Shown here: positions 1 through 8,360 of the stretch, piece by piece | Position numbering within the stretch: the stretch's first letter is position 1 | Layout of the letters: each line of letters opens with the position of its first letter | Source: an uncultured Eubacteriales bacterium | GTDB taxonomy: Bacteria; Bacillota; Clostridia; Oscillospirales; Acutalibacteraceae | Assembly (NCBI GenBank): GCA_900316025.1 | Contig: ONBJ01000017.1 | Coordinates: forward strand, 1-50,142 | Direction of reading: 5' to 3' | Length of the DNA stretch: 50,142 nt | Translations under genes and position numbers: made by a program | The notes under the pieces: model-generated | Told to the model about the DNA's origin: nothing | What the model saw: only the letters and a program-made list of their open reading frames with translations | The model's database searches: none

Positions 1-25
1 GAATCCGCAAGTACGAAAATTTATG

Positions 26-44
26 ATATTTCACTGTGAAATAT
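26..44. promoter_or_regulatory. 19-bp perfect palindrome, possible operator
   Basis: ATATTTCAC, a single central T, then GTGAAATAT form a perfect inverted repeat in AT-rich non-coding sequence at the left edge. No run of T follows, so it is not an obvious terminator. The gene it might serve lies outside the window. No regulator family is recognised from the sequence alone. Confidence 0.35.
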
Positions 45-130
45 GCAACATAATTTTGTATCCCCAACAAATAACTTACACACTTTACTTGACAAACCCT
101 TACATTGTTTTTTCTTAATTCACAAACTTA

Positions 131-173
131 AAAAAATCGGCTGTCCGTCAAATTATCGGACAGCCGATTTTTT
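131..173 (-). terminator. Intrinsic terminator of copA
   Basis: A 17-bp perfect stem (131-147 with 157-173) with a 9-base loop has A-rich and T-rich ends, so on the minus strand it ends in a U run. The stem reaches the copA stop codon at 173-175. It is symmetric enough to act in both directions. Confidence 0.85.
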
Positions 174-2716
174 TAATTAATCTCCAGAACAGTATAGCCT
201 GCTTCCGTAACAGCGTTTATTATGGCTTCATCGGTAACATCTCCCGATACCGTTGCGGTTTTGCTTTCCAAATCAACGCTTGCGGAAGCTCCCTCAATAC
301 CGTTGAGAGCCTTTTCAACTCGGCCCGAACAGTGAGTACACATCATACCGTCAATAACAACCTTTTTAGTCATAGTATTTTCCACCTTTACAATTTGTTC
401 TTCTTCGGAAAAATCGCTGGCTACATATTTTTCCGAACCTGTATATTTAAGCTCAGGGGTATATTTCCTGAGTCTTAACGCATTTGAAACTACACATACG
501 GAGCTTACACACATAGCCGCCGCACCATACATAGGGTTAAGCTTCCAGCCGAAAATTCCGTAAAAAACTCCTGCCGCAAGCGGTATTCCCAGTGAATTAT
601 ACAGAAGTGCCCAGAAAAGATTTTCCTTTATGTTTTTCAGTGTTTTTCTGCTTAATTTTATCAGCCTTACAACATCGTTAAGGTCGCTTCTGACCAGAAC
701 AACATCTGCTGAATCTATTGCTATATCCGTACCTGCTCCTATTGCTACGCCTGTATCGGCACGGGCAAGTGCAGGGGCATCATTTATTCCGTCACCTACC
801 ATTGTGACCTTATGACCGCCGTTTTGCAGCTTTCTTATATAGTTTTCCTTATCCTGAGGCATAACATCGGATACGATTTCTTCTATACTGCACTTCTTTC
901 CTATGGCATACGCCGTTTCTCTGTTGTCGCCTGTGAGCATAGCAACCTTTATTCCCATATCTGAAAGCTCACGGACTGCCGTCTTACTGCTTTCCTTGAC
1001 GGTATCTGCCAATGCTATTACACCGATTATATTTCCGTTTTTCGCAAAAAACAGGGGAGTTTTTCCTTCCTTTGCAAGCTTATCGGTTATTTTATCCAAA
1101 GAATTTGATTTTATACCGTTGGCATTCATAAGTCTGATATTTCCTGCAAGTATAAAATTACCGTCTGCCTCTGCCGATATGCCCATTCCGCCATAGCTTT
1201 TGAAATTGCCTACGGATTTTTCCGAAAAGCCTTTTTCTTTTCCGTACTCTGCTATTGCTTTTGCAAGAGGGTGTTCCGACAGACTTTCTACAGATACGGC
1301 AATATCAATCAGAGCCTTTTCCGTACCCGAAAGTATTATAACATCTGTTACCTTTGGCTTACCCTCCGTCAAAGTTCCTGTTTTATCGAGAACAACCGTA
1401 TCTGTTTTTCCTGCTTTTTCCAGAGCTTCGGCTGACTTTATCAGAATGCCCATCTGTGCTCCCCTGCCTGTTCCCGTCATTATAGCGGTAGGGGTTGCAA
1501 GTCCCAGTGCACAGGGACATGATATGACAAGTACTGCAATCCCTGTGGAAAGGCAAAATTCAAGGTCTTTGCCGAGTATAAACCATACAACAGCCGCCAG
1601 AACAGCTATACATATTACTATCGGAACAAATACTCCGCTTATTTTATCGGCAGATCTTGCAACAGGGGCTTTACTTGCTGAGGCTTCCTCTACAAGACGT
1701 ATAATACTGCTTAATGTGCTTTCTTCACCGATACCCGTTGCCCTGATTTCAATATATCCGCTTGTGTTTATTGTAGCACCTGTTACCTTGTCGCCTGTAT
1801 TCTTTTCAACAGGTATGCTTTCGCCCGTTATTACGGAAGCGTCAACCGTACAGCTTCCGCTGACTATAACACCGTCTACGGGAATTGTACTTCCCTGCTT
1901 TACCGATACTATATCCCCGTACTGTACATTTTCGACATGTACTTCTTCCGCTTTTCCGTTTCGTATTACAAAAGCCGTTTTCGGCTGAAGCCTGACAAGA
2001 CTGCTTATTGCATCTGTAGTTTTGTTTTTTGCTCTGCTTTCAAGAAGCTTTCCCAGAGTTATAAGAGTAAGAATAGTTCCTGCGGATTCAAAGTATAAAT
2101 CCATTGAATATCTTGAAACGGTTTCATAATCACCGTGACCGTATCCCCAGCCTATTCTGTATACGGCAAAAATACCGTATACTATAGCCGCAGATGAGCC
2201 TATCGCTATAAGCGAATCCATATTGGGACTGAGCCTGAACAGATTTTTAAATCCGTTTTTAAAATAATTCATATTGATAAACACTATAGGTACAGTGAGC
2301 AAAAACTGCGTAAACGCAAAGGCTATTTCATTTCCTTTTCCGTGAAGAAAAGGGGGGAGCGGCAGTCCTGCCATATGCCCCATAGAAATATAAAACAACG
2401 GTATTAAAAATACCACTGAGTATATCAGACGTTTTTTCAGAGCGGCGGCTTCTTTCTCAAAGATACTTCCGCTTTCCTCTTTGGCAGCGGATTTGTTTTT
2501 ACTCTCTTTTATACTCGCACCGTAGCCTGCTTTTTCGACAGAGGATATAATTCCCTCAGGTGTAATTGAGCTTTCGTCATAGACTACCTCCATACTGTTT
2601 GTCAAAAGGTTTACGGCAGCCTTGTCAACACCTGCGGTTTCAGAAACACTCTTTTCCACTCTTGCACTGCACGCTGCACAGGTCATACCTGTAATATCAA
2701 AGCTTTTTTTAGTCAT
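173..2716 (-). CDS. copA: Copper-exporting P1B-type ATPase CopA
   Basis: Predicted 847-residue Cu(I)-exporting ATPase of the cytoplasmic membrane. An N-terminal heavy-metal-associated domain carries GMTCAACS. The membrane metal site CPC lies in SCPCALGLATP, the phosphorylation loop is DKTGTLTEG, SEHPLAKA is the HP motif of the nucleotide-binding domain, and GDGINDAPALA is the hinge. A second HMA domain with MCTHCS sits at the extreme C-terminus, an unusual place that looks like a fused CopZ-like chaperone. The ATG at 2716 is chosen over an upstream in-frame ATG at 2752 because GGGAGGG lies about 10 bases before it. It is divergent from proB, and no CsoR or CopY repressor gene is adjacent. Confidence 0.95.
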   Translation of the reverse strand: MTKKSFDITGMTCAACSARVEKSVSETAGVDKAAVNLLTNSMEVVYDESSITPEGIISSVEKAGYGASIKESKNKSAAKEESGSIFEKEAAALKKRLIYSVVFLIPLFYISMGHMAGLPLPPFLHGKGNEIAFAFTQFLLTVPIVFINMNYFKNGFKNLFRLSPNMDSLIAIGSSAAIVYGIFAVYRIGWGYGHGDYETVSRYSMDLYFESAGTILTLITLGKLLESRAKNKTTDAISSLVRLQPKTAFVIRNGKAEEVHVENVQYGDIVSVKQGSTIPVDGVIVSGSCTVDASVITGESIPVEKNTGDKVTGATINTSGYIEIRATGIGEESTLSSIIRLVEEASASKAPVARSADKISGVFVPIVICIAVLAAVVWFILGKDLEFCLSTGIAVLVISCPCALGLATPTAIMTGTGRGAQMGILIKSAEALEKAGKTDTVVLDKTGTLTEGKPKVTDVIILSGTEKALIDIAVSVESLSEHPLAKAIAEYGKEKGFSEKSVGNFKSYGGMGISAEADGNFILAGNIRLMNANGIKSNSLDKITDKLAKEGKTPLFFAKNGNIIGVIALADTVKESSKTAVRELSDMGIKVAMLTGDNRETAYAIGKKCSIEEIVSDVMPQDKENYIRKLQNGGHKVTMVGDGINDAPALARADTGVAIGAGTDIAIDSADVVLVRSDLNDVVRLIKLSRKTLKNIKENLFWALLYNSLGIPLAAGVFYGIFGWKLNPMYGAAAMCVSSVCVVSNALRLRKYTPELKYTGSEKYVASDFSEEEQIVKVENTMTKKVVIDGMMCTHCSGRVEKALNGIEGASASVDLESKTATVSGDVTDEAIINAVTEAGYTVLEIN

Positions 2717-2754
2717 AGTTATAACTCCCTCCCTTTTGGTAGGATATATCACCG

Positions 2755-2804
2755 ATTATAAATATTTTTACCGTATTGTCAAGAGATTATTTTTGATGTA
2801 TAAT
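2755..2804. promoter_or_regulatory. Back-to-back copA and proB promoters with overlapping -35 boxes
   Basis: On the plus strand TTGTCA (2776-2781), a 17-base spacer and TATAAT (2799-2804) read toward proB. On the minus strand TTGACA (2782-2777), a 16-base spacer and TATAAT (2760-2755) read toward copA. The two -35 hexamers share five base pairs, so two polymerases could hardly bind together. Confidence 0.75.
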
Positions 2805-2918
2805 AACCACTTAGGCGGAAAACAATTTATATTTTTATGTAAAGGCATATTTTCTGCCGTATCAGGCTGTCTTTGCACAGTGAAACATCAACAGATTTTC
2901 GGAAAAGAGGTTTTCTTA

Positions 2919-3710
2919 ATGGAAAACAGGAAAAGAATAGTCATAAAGGTAGGAACATCAACGCTTACGTACGAAAACGGAAAGCTGAATTTACGCCGTT
3001 TTCAGCAGCTTTGCAGGGTAATAAGCGATTTGCAGAATGCAGGCAACGAAATGATACTTGTAAGCTCCGGAGCGTTGGGTGTCGGAGTAGGCAAGCTGGG
3101 AATAAAGGAAAAGCCTTCGGAAACTCCCAAAAAACAGGCTATAGCCGCTGTAGGACAGTGTGAGCTTATGTTCATGTATGATAAAATTTTCGGAGAGTAT
3201 GACAATATGGCAGCTCAGATGCTGCTGACAAGAAGCGTAATTGATGATGAGCTTCTGCGTACAAATGCACTCAATACCTTTGAAGCACTTATTGCAATGC
3301 GTATAATTCCCGTTGTAAACGAAAACGACAGTGTAGCAACTGATGAAATCGAGGGTGCGAACTTCGGCGACAACGATATGCTTTCTGCACTTGTTGCAAA
3401 GCTTGTAGGTGCTGACAGACTTGTAATTATGACGGATATTGACGGACTGTTTGAAACAAATCCCAGAGTTGACCCTTACGCAAAGCTTTTAAAGCGTGTA
3501 CCCGAAATAGATGACGAAATCAAGAAAATGGCAGGCGGAACAGGCTCAAACCGTGGTACAGGGGGAATGTCCACAAAGGTAGCTGCTGCGGAAATTGCAA
3601 CCAAAAGCGGTATAGAATGCTGTGTACTGAACGGCAGCAATCCTGAGGTTCTGTATGAGCTTATGGACGGTCACAATCCCGGAACAATATTTGAAGCTGT
3701 GAAGAAATAA
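2919..3710 (+). CDS. proB: Glutamate 5-kinase ProB, short form without PUA domain
   Basis: Phosphorylates glutamate in the first step of proline synthesis. It has an amino-acid-kinase fold: IKVGTSTL at the N-terminus for phosphate binding, VSSGALGVG, NENDSVATDE for substrate, FGDNDMLSA and a nucleotide region near VIMTDIDGL. The protein is 263 residues and ends after the kinase domain, so the C-terminal PUA domain of the roughly 367-residue E. coli enzyme is missing. The start is ATG 2919 after GAGG at 2907-2910; the reading frame stays open far upstream but has no matching ribosome site. proA is not adjacent, so the partner reductase must be encoded elsewhere. Confidence 0.92.
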   Translation: MENRKRIVIKVGTSTLTYENGKLNLRRFQQLCRVISDLQNAGNEMILVSSGALGVGVGKLGIKEKPSETPKKQAIAAVGQCELMFMYDKIFGEYDNMAAQMLLTRSVIDDELLRTNALNTFEALIAMRIIPVVNENDSVATDEIEGANFGDNDMLSALVAKLVGADRLVIMTDIDGLFETNPRVDPYAKLLKRVPEIDDEIKKMAGGTGSNRGTGGMSTKVAAAEIATKSGIECCVLNGSNPEVLYELMDGHNPGTIFEAVKK

Positions 3711-3751
3711 TTATTAAATATTTCAGTAAGATTTTATCTGGGGAGTAATTT

Positions 3752-5335
3752 ATGCACAGATTAAAAATAAAAGGAAATATCCTGTTCGGATATGTATTTA
3801 CATTTATTTTCAGTATTATTTTTATCGGAGCATCTACCGTAATATTCAAAAACATATATGCGGTTGTTTTTACTGCGGCGGTTATTTTTCTGCTTGTATT
3901 TTATGTCGGAAATAAATACGGAAAAAGTCTGCGGCTTGGTTCTGAAGAACAAAACCCAAAGAATATATTTTCAATAACCGAAAAACAGGTGAACCGCTTT
4001 TTTATTGTTTCGGTTACAGCTATGTTTATACTACAGCTTACAGCAGGATATTTTCTGAAAAGTACACCTGTTACCGACTGGATGACTATAGATGTTATTG
4101 CAAAGAATTTTGCAAAGTCGGGCAATTTTGAAAATATGTATACATCGCTTCCTGCCTCAAGATATGAGTATATCGCACGATATACGAACAACAACGGCAT
4201 ACTTGTTCTGCTTTCTCTCTATTACAGGATTGTATATCTTATATTCGGAAAAGTTCCGTCATTTGCACCCATTTTCCTGAACGCAGTTTTTATAAATACA
4301 GCAGTAATTTTTACGTTCTTTATTTCCAAAAAGATTTTCAAGCCTTTCGGTTCTTTCCTTACTGTTGTAATATGCCTTCTGTTTCTTCCATACTATACCT
4401 ATGTCCCCTATTATTACAGCGATTCGTTAAGTCTGCCGTTTACGGTAATTTCCGTCTTTCTTGTTCTGTCGGGGGCAAAGATAAAAACCGATACCAAAGA
4501 CAAAAAAAGACTTGCAAAAAAGATAGTATATCTGATTACGGCAGGATTTTTTATAGCAGTAGGCTACGAACTTAAAGGAAGTCTTATAATTGTGACAGTC
4601 GGAGCTTTGGTTTATATAATCCTCGAAAACAGGCTTAAGGCTGCACTAATCGGTGCTTTATCGGTAACACTTGTAACGCTTATATGTATTTCCGCAATAA
4701 ACCTGTATAATGATTCCCTGCACTTTACCACAAAGGAACAGCTCTATGAGCAGCAGTATCCTGCGATACACTGGGTAATGATGGGACTCAAGGGTAACGG
4801 AGGTTTCGACCAGTCCGACGCTACCGCTACGAGAAACAGTGGAAACTATGACCAGAAAACCGAAGCTATCAAAAAGGAAATAGCTTCAAGACTTAATAAA
4901 ATGGGTGTCAACGGTATGATAACTCACCTTTACCAAAAGCTTACCTTTACCTGGGGCGACGGCATATATTTTATAGACCACCATCTCAATTCGACGGATT
5001 CAAACGGAAACCGGATTAAAAACAGAAGCATTCTTTTTGAATTTGTTCTGAGGGACGGAAAATATAATGCTGTATTTTACGTATACAGCAATACTTTTCA
5101 TATGTGTATGCTGTTTTTTATGCTGATGTCGGGCTTTTTCGTCATAAAAAAGAAAAAAATTTCAAAAATTACTTTAATTCAGGGTATAGTTTTCGGAGCA
5201 ACGCTTTTCTTTATGGTGTGGGAAACACGCTCAAGATATATATTCAATATGACACCGCTTTTTATATTGCTGTCTGTTTACGGTCTTTTATCTTTGTGGG
5301 ATTATCGTGCAAAACTTAATATGCCCGAAAAATAA
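3752..5335 (+). CDS. Polytopic membrane protein, glycosyltransferase-like
   Basis: A 527-residue protein with many hydrophobic helices. Two lie at the N-terminus before a charged linker, then about eight to ten more follow. A first extracytoplasmic-type loop contains TDWMTIDVIAKNFAKSGNFE, followed by YEYIARYTNNNGIL, which resembles the acidic loop of GT-C fold mannosyl- and arabinosyl-transferases (PMT/GT39-like) that use lipid-linked sugars. A large loop near residues 325-400 would face outside. The family call rests on topology and this loop only; O-antigen-ligase-like proteins are an alternative. GGGGAG precedes the ATG. It follows proB by 41 bases and may be cotranscribed. Confidence 0.6.
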   Translation: MHRLKIKGNILFGYVFTFIFSIIFIGASTVIFKNIYAVVFTAAVIFLLVFYVGNKYGKSLRLGSEEQNPKNIFSITEKQVNRFFIVSVTAMFILQLTAGYFLKSTPVTDWMTIDVIAKNFAKSGNFENMYTSLPASRYEYIARYTNNNGILVLLSLYYRIVYLIFGKVPSFAPIFLNAVFINTAVIFTFFISKKIFKPFGSFLTVVICLLFLPYYTYVPYYYSDSLSLPFTVISVFLVLSGAKIKTDTKDKKRLAKKIVYLITAGFFIAVGYELKGSLIIVTVGALVYIILENRLKAALIGALSVTLVTLICISAINLYNDSLHFTTKEQLYEQQYPAIHWVMMGLKGNGGFDQSDATATRNSGNYDQKTEAIKKEIASRLNKMGVNGMITHLYQKLTFTWGDGIYFIDHHLNSTDSNGNRIKNRSILFEFVLRDGKYNAVFYVYSNTFHMCMLFFMLMSGFFVIKKKKISKITLIQGIVFGATLFFMVWETRSRYIFNMTPLFILLSVYGLLSLWDYRAKLNMPEK

Positions 5336-5339
5336 ATCA

Positions 5340-5479
5340 CAGTTTGCGGCTACGCTCATATGGCGATTGCAGACGACAAAAGCATTCGCTTTTGTCAAAT
5401 TCCAAGCGTACCGCTTGAAATTTCGTTACGGACGGAACGTCCGTAACGGTCTGCAATCGCCGCACTGAGCCGCAGACTG
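5340..5479. repeat. Family A cloverleaf repeat, copy A1
   Basis: The base stem GGCGATTGCAGAC (5362-5374) pairs with 5449-5461. Three hairpins tile the interior with no gap: 5375-5396 (9 bp, loop ATTC), 5397-5423 (12 positions, one mismatch, loop TAC) and 5424-5448 (10 bp, loop GGAAC). A further outer pair, 5340-5351 with 5468-5479, closes the element with one wobble. It lies between convergent genes. Confidence 0.9.
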
Positions 5480-5489
5480 CTGCTTTTTT

Positions 5490-5705
5490 TCAAAGTTCAA
5501 AGTCCTTGGGGTCATATTTCGGCATTTTAGGAGCTGTTTTGGGCACTCTCATAAGCGGGTTATACTTAAAACCCGAACATTTTCCGTTTACAATTTCCCT
5601 GTTTGCCCTGCATATGGTTATTCCGTTTATTTTCTGAGATTTATGGCAATATTCGCAGCTTACCTCTATGTTGTTTCCGAAAAGACCTGTTCTGAAAAAA
5701 TTCAT
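5490..5705 (-). CDS. Small cysteine-containing hypothetical protein
   Basis: A 71-residue protein. Its first half contains CEYC, then single cysteines in TICRAN and KCSGFKYN, a pattern that could bind zinc or be a small redox site. The C-terminus is basic then acidic and rich in proline. ATG 5705 has GGGAG eight bases upstream on the minus strand, which supports translation. It lies alone between repeat A1 and the divergent pgeF. No known family is recognised with certainty. Confidence 0.65.
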   Translation of the reverse strand: MNFFRTGLFGNNIEVSCEYCHKSQKINGITICRANREIVNGKCSGFKYNPLMRVPKTAPKMPKYDPKDFEL

Positions 5706-5825
5706 ATCGCATACTCCCGTAAAAGCTTTATTATTTATACTATAATCAAAAAATTAAGTCTGTCTGTATTATAACACCACAAGCAATACAATGTAAAGAA
5801 AAAACAAGCTAAAGGAGGTTTTCAG

Positions 5826-6668
5826 GTGAATAATATACCCGAAATTCATAGCCGTACTATGAATCTGAATGTAAAAAACGATGTTCCTTTTTTAACATAC
5901 AAGGCTCTTGAAAAAATCCCGTTTATAAATCACGCATTCTCAACACGGCTCGGAGGTGTAAGCACAGGTGAGTTTACATCTATGAACCTTGCGTTCAACC
6001 GTGGAGATGAATACGAAAACGTAATACAGAATTATAAAATCTTCTGTAATGCCGCAGGCTTTGACTTCAATACTCTTGTTGCCTCGGCACAAGACCACCA
6101 TACGTTTGTACGAAAAGTAACTTCCGATAACTGCGGAACAGGAATAACACGTCCCAGAGATATTCAGAGTGTTGATGCACTTGTAACAAACGAAAGAAAC
6201 GTAACCCTTGTTACTTACTATGCCGACTGTACCCCTATATTTTTTGTCGATACCGAAAAAAGGGTTATAGCTCTTGCACACGCAGGCTGGCGTGGTACTG
6301 TCGGCAAAATATGCGAAAAAGTAATAAACGTTATGTCAGATGATTATTCCTGCAATAAAAATGATATAATCTGCTGTATAGGCCCGGCTATAGGAAAATG
6401 TTGCTACGAAATCGACCAAAGCTGTTATGAAGAATTTGCAAAGGTTGACTGCATAGACATCTGCTCAGTTATGACCTGCAAGGGTAACGGAAAATATATG
6501 GCTGATTTGCCCGAAACCAACAGACAGATTATAATATCCGCAGGAGTTCCCGAAAAAAATATTATAATAAGCGACATATGCACAAAATGCAGCAGTGAGC
6601 TTCTTTGGTCGCACAGAGCAACAAACGGTCACAGAGGTACTATGAGTGCCTTTATGTGCATAAAATAA
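5826..6668 (+). CDS. pgeF: Peptidoglycan editing factor PgeF (laccase-domain, YfiH/YlmD family)
   Basis: 280 residues, usual for the family. Seen: YYADCTPIFFVD, AHAGWRGTVGKI, CIGPAIGKCCYEID, MADLPETNR and CTKCSSELLWSHR. These supply the His and Cys residues of the buried metal-binding site of the CNF1/YfiH-like fold. E. coli YfiH is reported to remove L-Ser-containing UDP-MurNAc precursors; other members act on adenosine or phenolics, so the exact reaction here is inferred. The start is GTG 5826: AGGAGG at 5813-5818 sits seven bases upstream and no ATG is as well placed. The lipoprotein gene follows after 31 bases. Confidence 0.88.
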   Translation: MNNIPEIHSRTMNLNVKNDVPFLTYKALEKIPFINHAFSTRLGGVSTGEFTSMNLAFNRGDEYENVIQNYKIFCNAAGFDFNTLVASAQDHHTFVRKVTSDNCGTGITRPRDIQSVDALVTNERNVTLVTYYADCTPIFFVDTEKRVIALAHAGWRGTVGKICEKVINVMSDDYSCNKNDIICCIGPAIGKCCYEIDQSCYEEFAKVDCIDICSVMTCKGNGKYMADLPETNRQIIISAGVPEKNIIISDICTKCSSELLWSHRATNGHRGTMSAFMCIK

Positions 6669-6699
6669 CAAATCAGATATATGACGGAGGGTTCTGTAT

Positions 6700-7224
6700 A
6701 TGAAAAAACTCATACTTGTTCTGATTTTGACAGCCTTAATATCACTGTCAGGCTGCGGCGGCAGTGTCAGACCGAATATTTCATCAGAAAGCAATTCCGA
6801 AAAATCATCTCAGGACAGCTATAGATTTGTTGAAGAAAAATCAGACGAAACCGTTTCGGAAAACAAGAGTATTTCTTCAAACAAGCCGCTTTCCGTCAAG
6901 GATTTCAAGGGCATATGGAAGCCTCTTGCCGCTGCGAGAGTAGCCGATAATTCGGAAGCAGGATTCAGTGAGGTTTTCGGCTCAGATTATTCTGAGGAAA
7001 ACTGTCAGATGAAAATAGACGAAAACGGCAGCTTTACTATGAATATGGCTTCTTTATCCGAAAAAGGCAAAACCAAAGGCAGATTTACAATGAGCAGCTA
7101 TAATATGATAGTTACCTATGCAGACGGAAGTCCCGATACCTTTTTGTATATCCCGAAATATAAGAACCGTCAGACTATAAAAATTCAGCTCGGCAAATAT
7201 TATATATATCTTTACAAGAGCTGA
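6700..7224 (+). CDS. Predicted lipoprotein of unknown function
   Basis: 174 residues. A lysine-led signal peptide ends in a lipobox LSGC with the lipidated cysteine at residue 19. A Ser/Glu-rich spacer to about residue 65 is followed by a folded domain starting KDFKGIWKP. That domain has the alternating strand pattern of small lipocalin-like or META-like beta barrels, but no family is certain. GGAGG precedes ATG 6700. It sits between pgeF and a CDF transporter. A second Ser-rich lipoprotein in the window (38112-38891) has a similar WG/WK-type domain opening. Confidence 0.8.
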   Translation: MKKLILVLILTALISLSGCGGSVRPNISSESNSEKSSQDSYRFVEEKSDETVSENKSISSNKPLSVKDFKGIWKPLAAARVADNSEAGFSEVFGSDYSEENCQMKIDENGSFTMNMASLSEKGKTKGRFTMSSYNMIVTYADGSPDTFLYIPKYKNRQTIKIQLGKYYIYLYKS

Positions 7225-7273
7225 TTATCAAAGCACAGCAACATATATTTAATATTTAAATGAGGATATTCTT

Positions 7274-8173
7274 ATGGAGAAAGATAATTCAAAGCGTGTA
7301 GCATTAAGAGTTTCAGCAGTAAGCATAGGACTGAATATTTTTCTTACCGTCTTTAAGCTTGCGGCAGGCATAGCAGGTCATTCCGGAGCTATGGTATCAG
7401 ATGCAATACATTCTGCGTCCGATGTTTTCAGTACCGTAATAGTCATAATCGGCTTTGTTGTTTCAAGAAGAAAAAGCGATTTTGAACATCAGTACGGTCA
7501 TGAGCGTATGGAGTGCGTATCCGCTATGCTGCTTGCCGTAATACTTGCCGCAACGGGTGCAGGCATAGGATATAACGGAATGCTGAAAATTTTTTCTCAG
7601 GATTACGGTACGCTTCAGCAGCCTGAATTTATAGCCTTGCTTGCCGCTATAATATCTATCCTGACCAAAGAGGCTATGTACTGGTACACCGTGTTTGCCG
7701 CAAGAAAAATAAACAGTGGTTCTCTTAAAGCAGACGCATGGCATCACAGAAGTGACGCTCTTTCCTCTGTAGGTTCGCTCATAGGAATAGCCGGTGCTAT
7801 GTGCGGAGTGAAAGTTCTCGACCCTGCCGCAAGCGTTGTAATTTCCGTTTTCATAATCAAAGCGGCATATGACATAACAAAAGATGCAATAGACAAAATG
7901 ATTGATAAATCCTGCGATAAGGAAACCGTAGCCAAAATGAGTACCATAGTAACCGAGCAGGAAGGTGTAAAACGTCTTGACCTGATAAGAACAAGACTTT
8001 TCGGCAACAAAATATATGTCGATATAGAAATATCGGCAGACGAAAATTTAAGCCTCAGAGAAAGTCACGAAATATCGAAAAATGTTCACGATGCTATAGA
8101 AACAGAATTTCCGCTTGTAAAGCACTGTATGGTACACGTAAACCCTTTCTTCGATGACAAAAACGAGCCGTAA
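7274..8173 (+). CDS. Cation diffusion facilitator (Zn/Mn/Fe efflux) transporter
   Basis: A 299-residue CDF protein with about six transmembrane helices and a cytoplasmic C-terminal ferredoxin-like domain (roughly residues 205-295). Metal-site motifs: SDAIHSASD in helix 2 and HHRSDALSS in helix 5, giving paired Asp/His/Asp ligands; a His-rich segment FEHQYGHERME lies between helices 2 and 3. CDF proteins export divalent metals by proton antiport; the metal cannot be fixed from sequence. GAGGA precedes ATG 7274. It is the last gene of a likely pgeF-lipoprotein-CDF unit. Confidence 0.93.
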   Translation: MEKDNSKRVALRVSAVSIGLNIFLTVFKLAAGIAGHSGAMVSDAIHSASDVFSTVIVIIGFVVSRRKSDFEHQYGHERMECVSAMLLAVILAATGAGIGYNGMLKIFSQDYGTLQQPEFIALLAAIISILTKEAMYWYTVFAARKINSGSLKADAWHHRSDALSSVGSLIGIAGAMCGVKVLDPAASVVISVFIIKAAYDITKDAIDKMIDKSCDKETVAKMSTIVTEQEGVKRLDLIRTRLFGNKIYVDIEISADENLSLRESHEISKNVHDAIETEFPLVKHCMVHVNPFFDDKNEP

Positions 8174-8177
8174 ACAG

Positions 8178-8205
8178 TTGATAAAAACTCGAAATCTGTT
8201 ATAAT
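8178..8205 (+). promoter_or_regulatory. Promoter of the U32 gene
   Basis: TTGATA (8178-8183), a 16-base spacer and TATAAT (8200-8205), just after the CDF stop codon. Transcripts would start near 8212 and carry all of repeat B1 in a leader of about 150 bases. Confidence 0.65.
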
Positions 8206-8227
8206 GTAGATGTAAGCAGGATAACAA

Positions 8228-8344
8228 AAACCATAAAGTTTAGGTCAAGCCTTTTCAAAGGCTTGCGGGTCAAGGGCAGAGCCCTTGCGGTTTCCAAAGG
8301 CAGAGCCTTTGGTGGGATTTTCAAGGGCAAAGCCCTTGAAGCGG
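8228..8344 (+). repeat. Family B repeat, copy B1, with an extra hairpin module
   Basis: AAACCATAAAGTTTAGGT is followed by four hairpins: CAAGCCTTT/AAAGGCTTG with a 2-base loop, CAAGGGC/GCCCTTG with loop AGA, CCAAAGGC/GCCTTTGG with loop AGA, and TCAAGGGC/GCCCTTGA with loop AAA. The second hairpin is absent from copies B2-B4, where GCGG runs straight into TTTCC. Confidence 0.9.
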
Positions 8345-8360
8345 AAAAGGGGAGAAGCAT

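Noticed and set aside
1200-1988. 262-codon open frame on the plus strand inside copA
   Set aside because: It is antisense to the strongly conserved CopA frame and its protein is low complexity (Ser/Thr/Ile/Pro) without a ribosome site.
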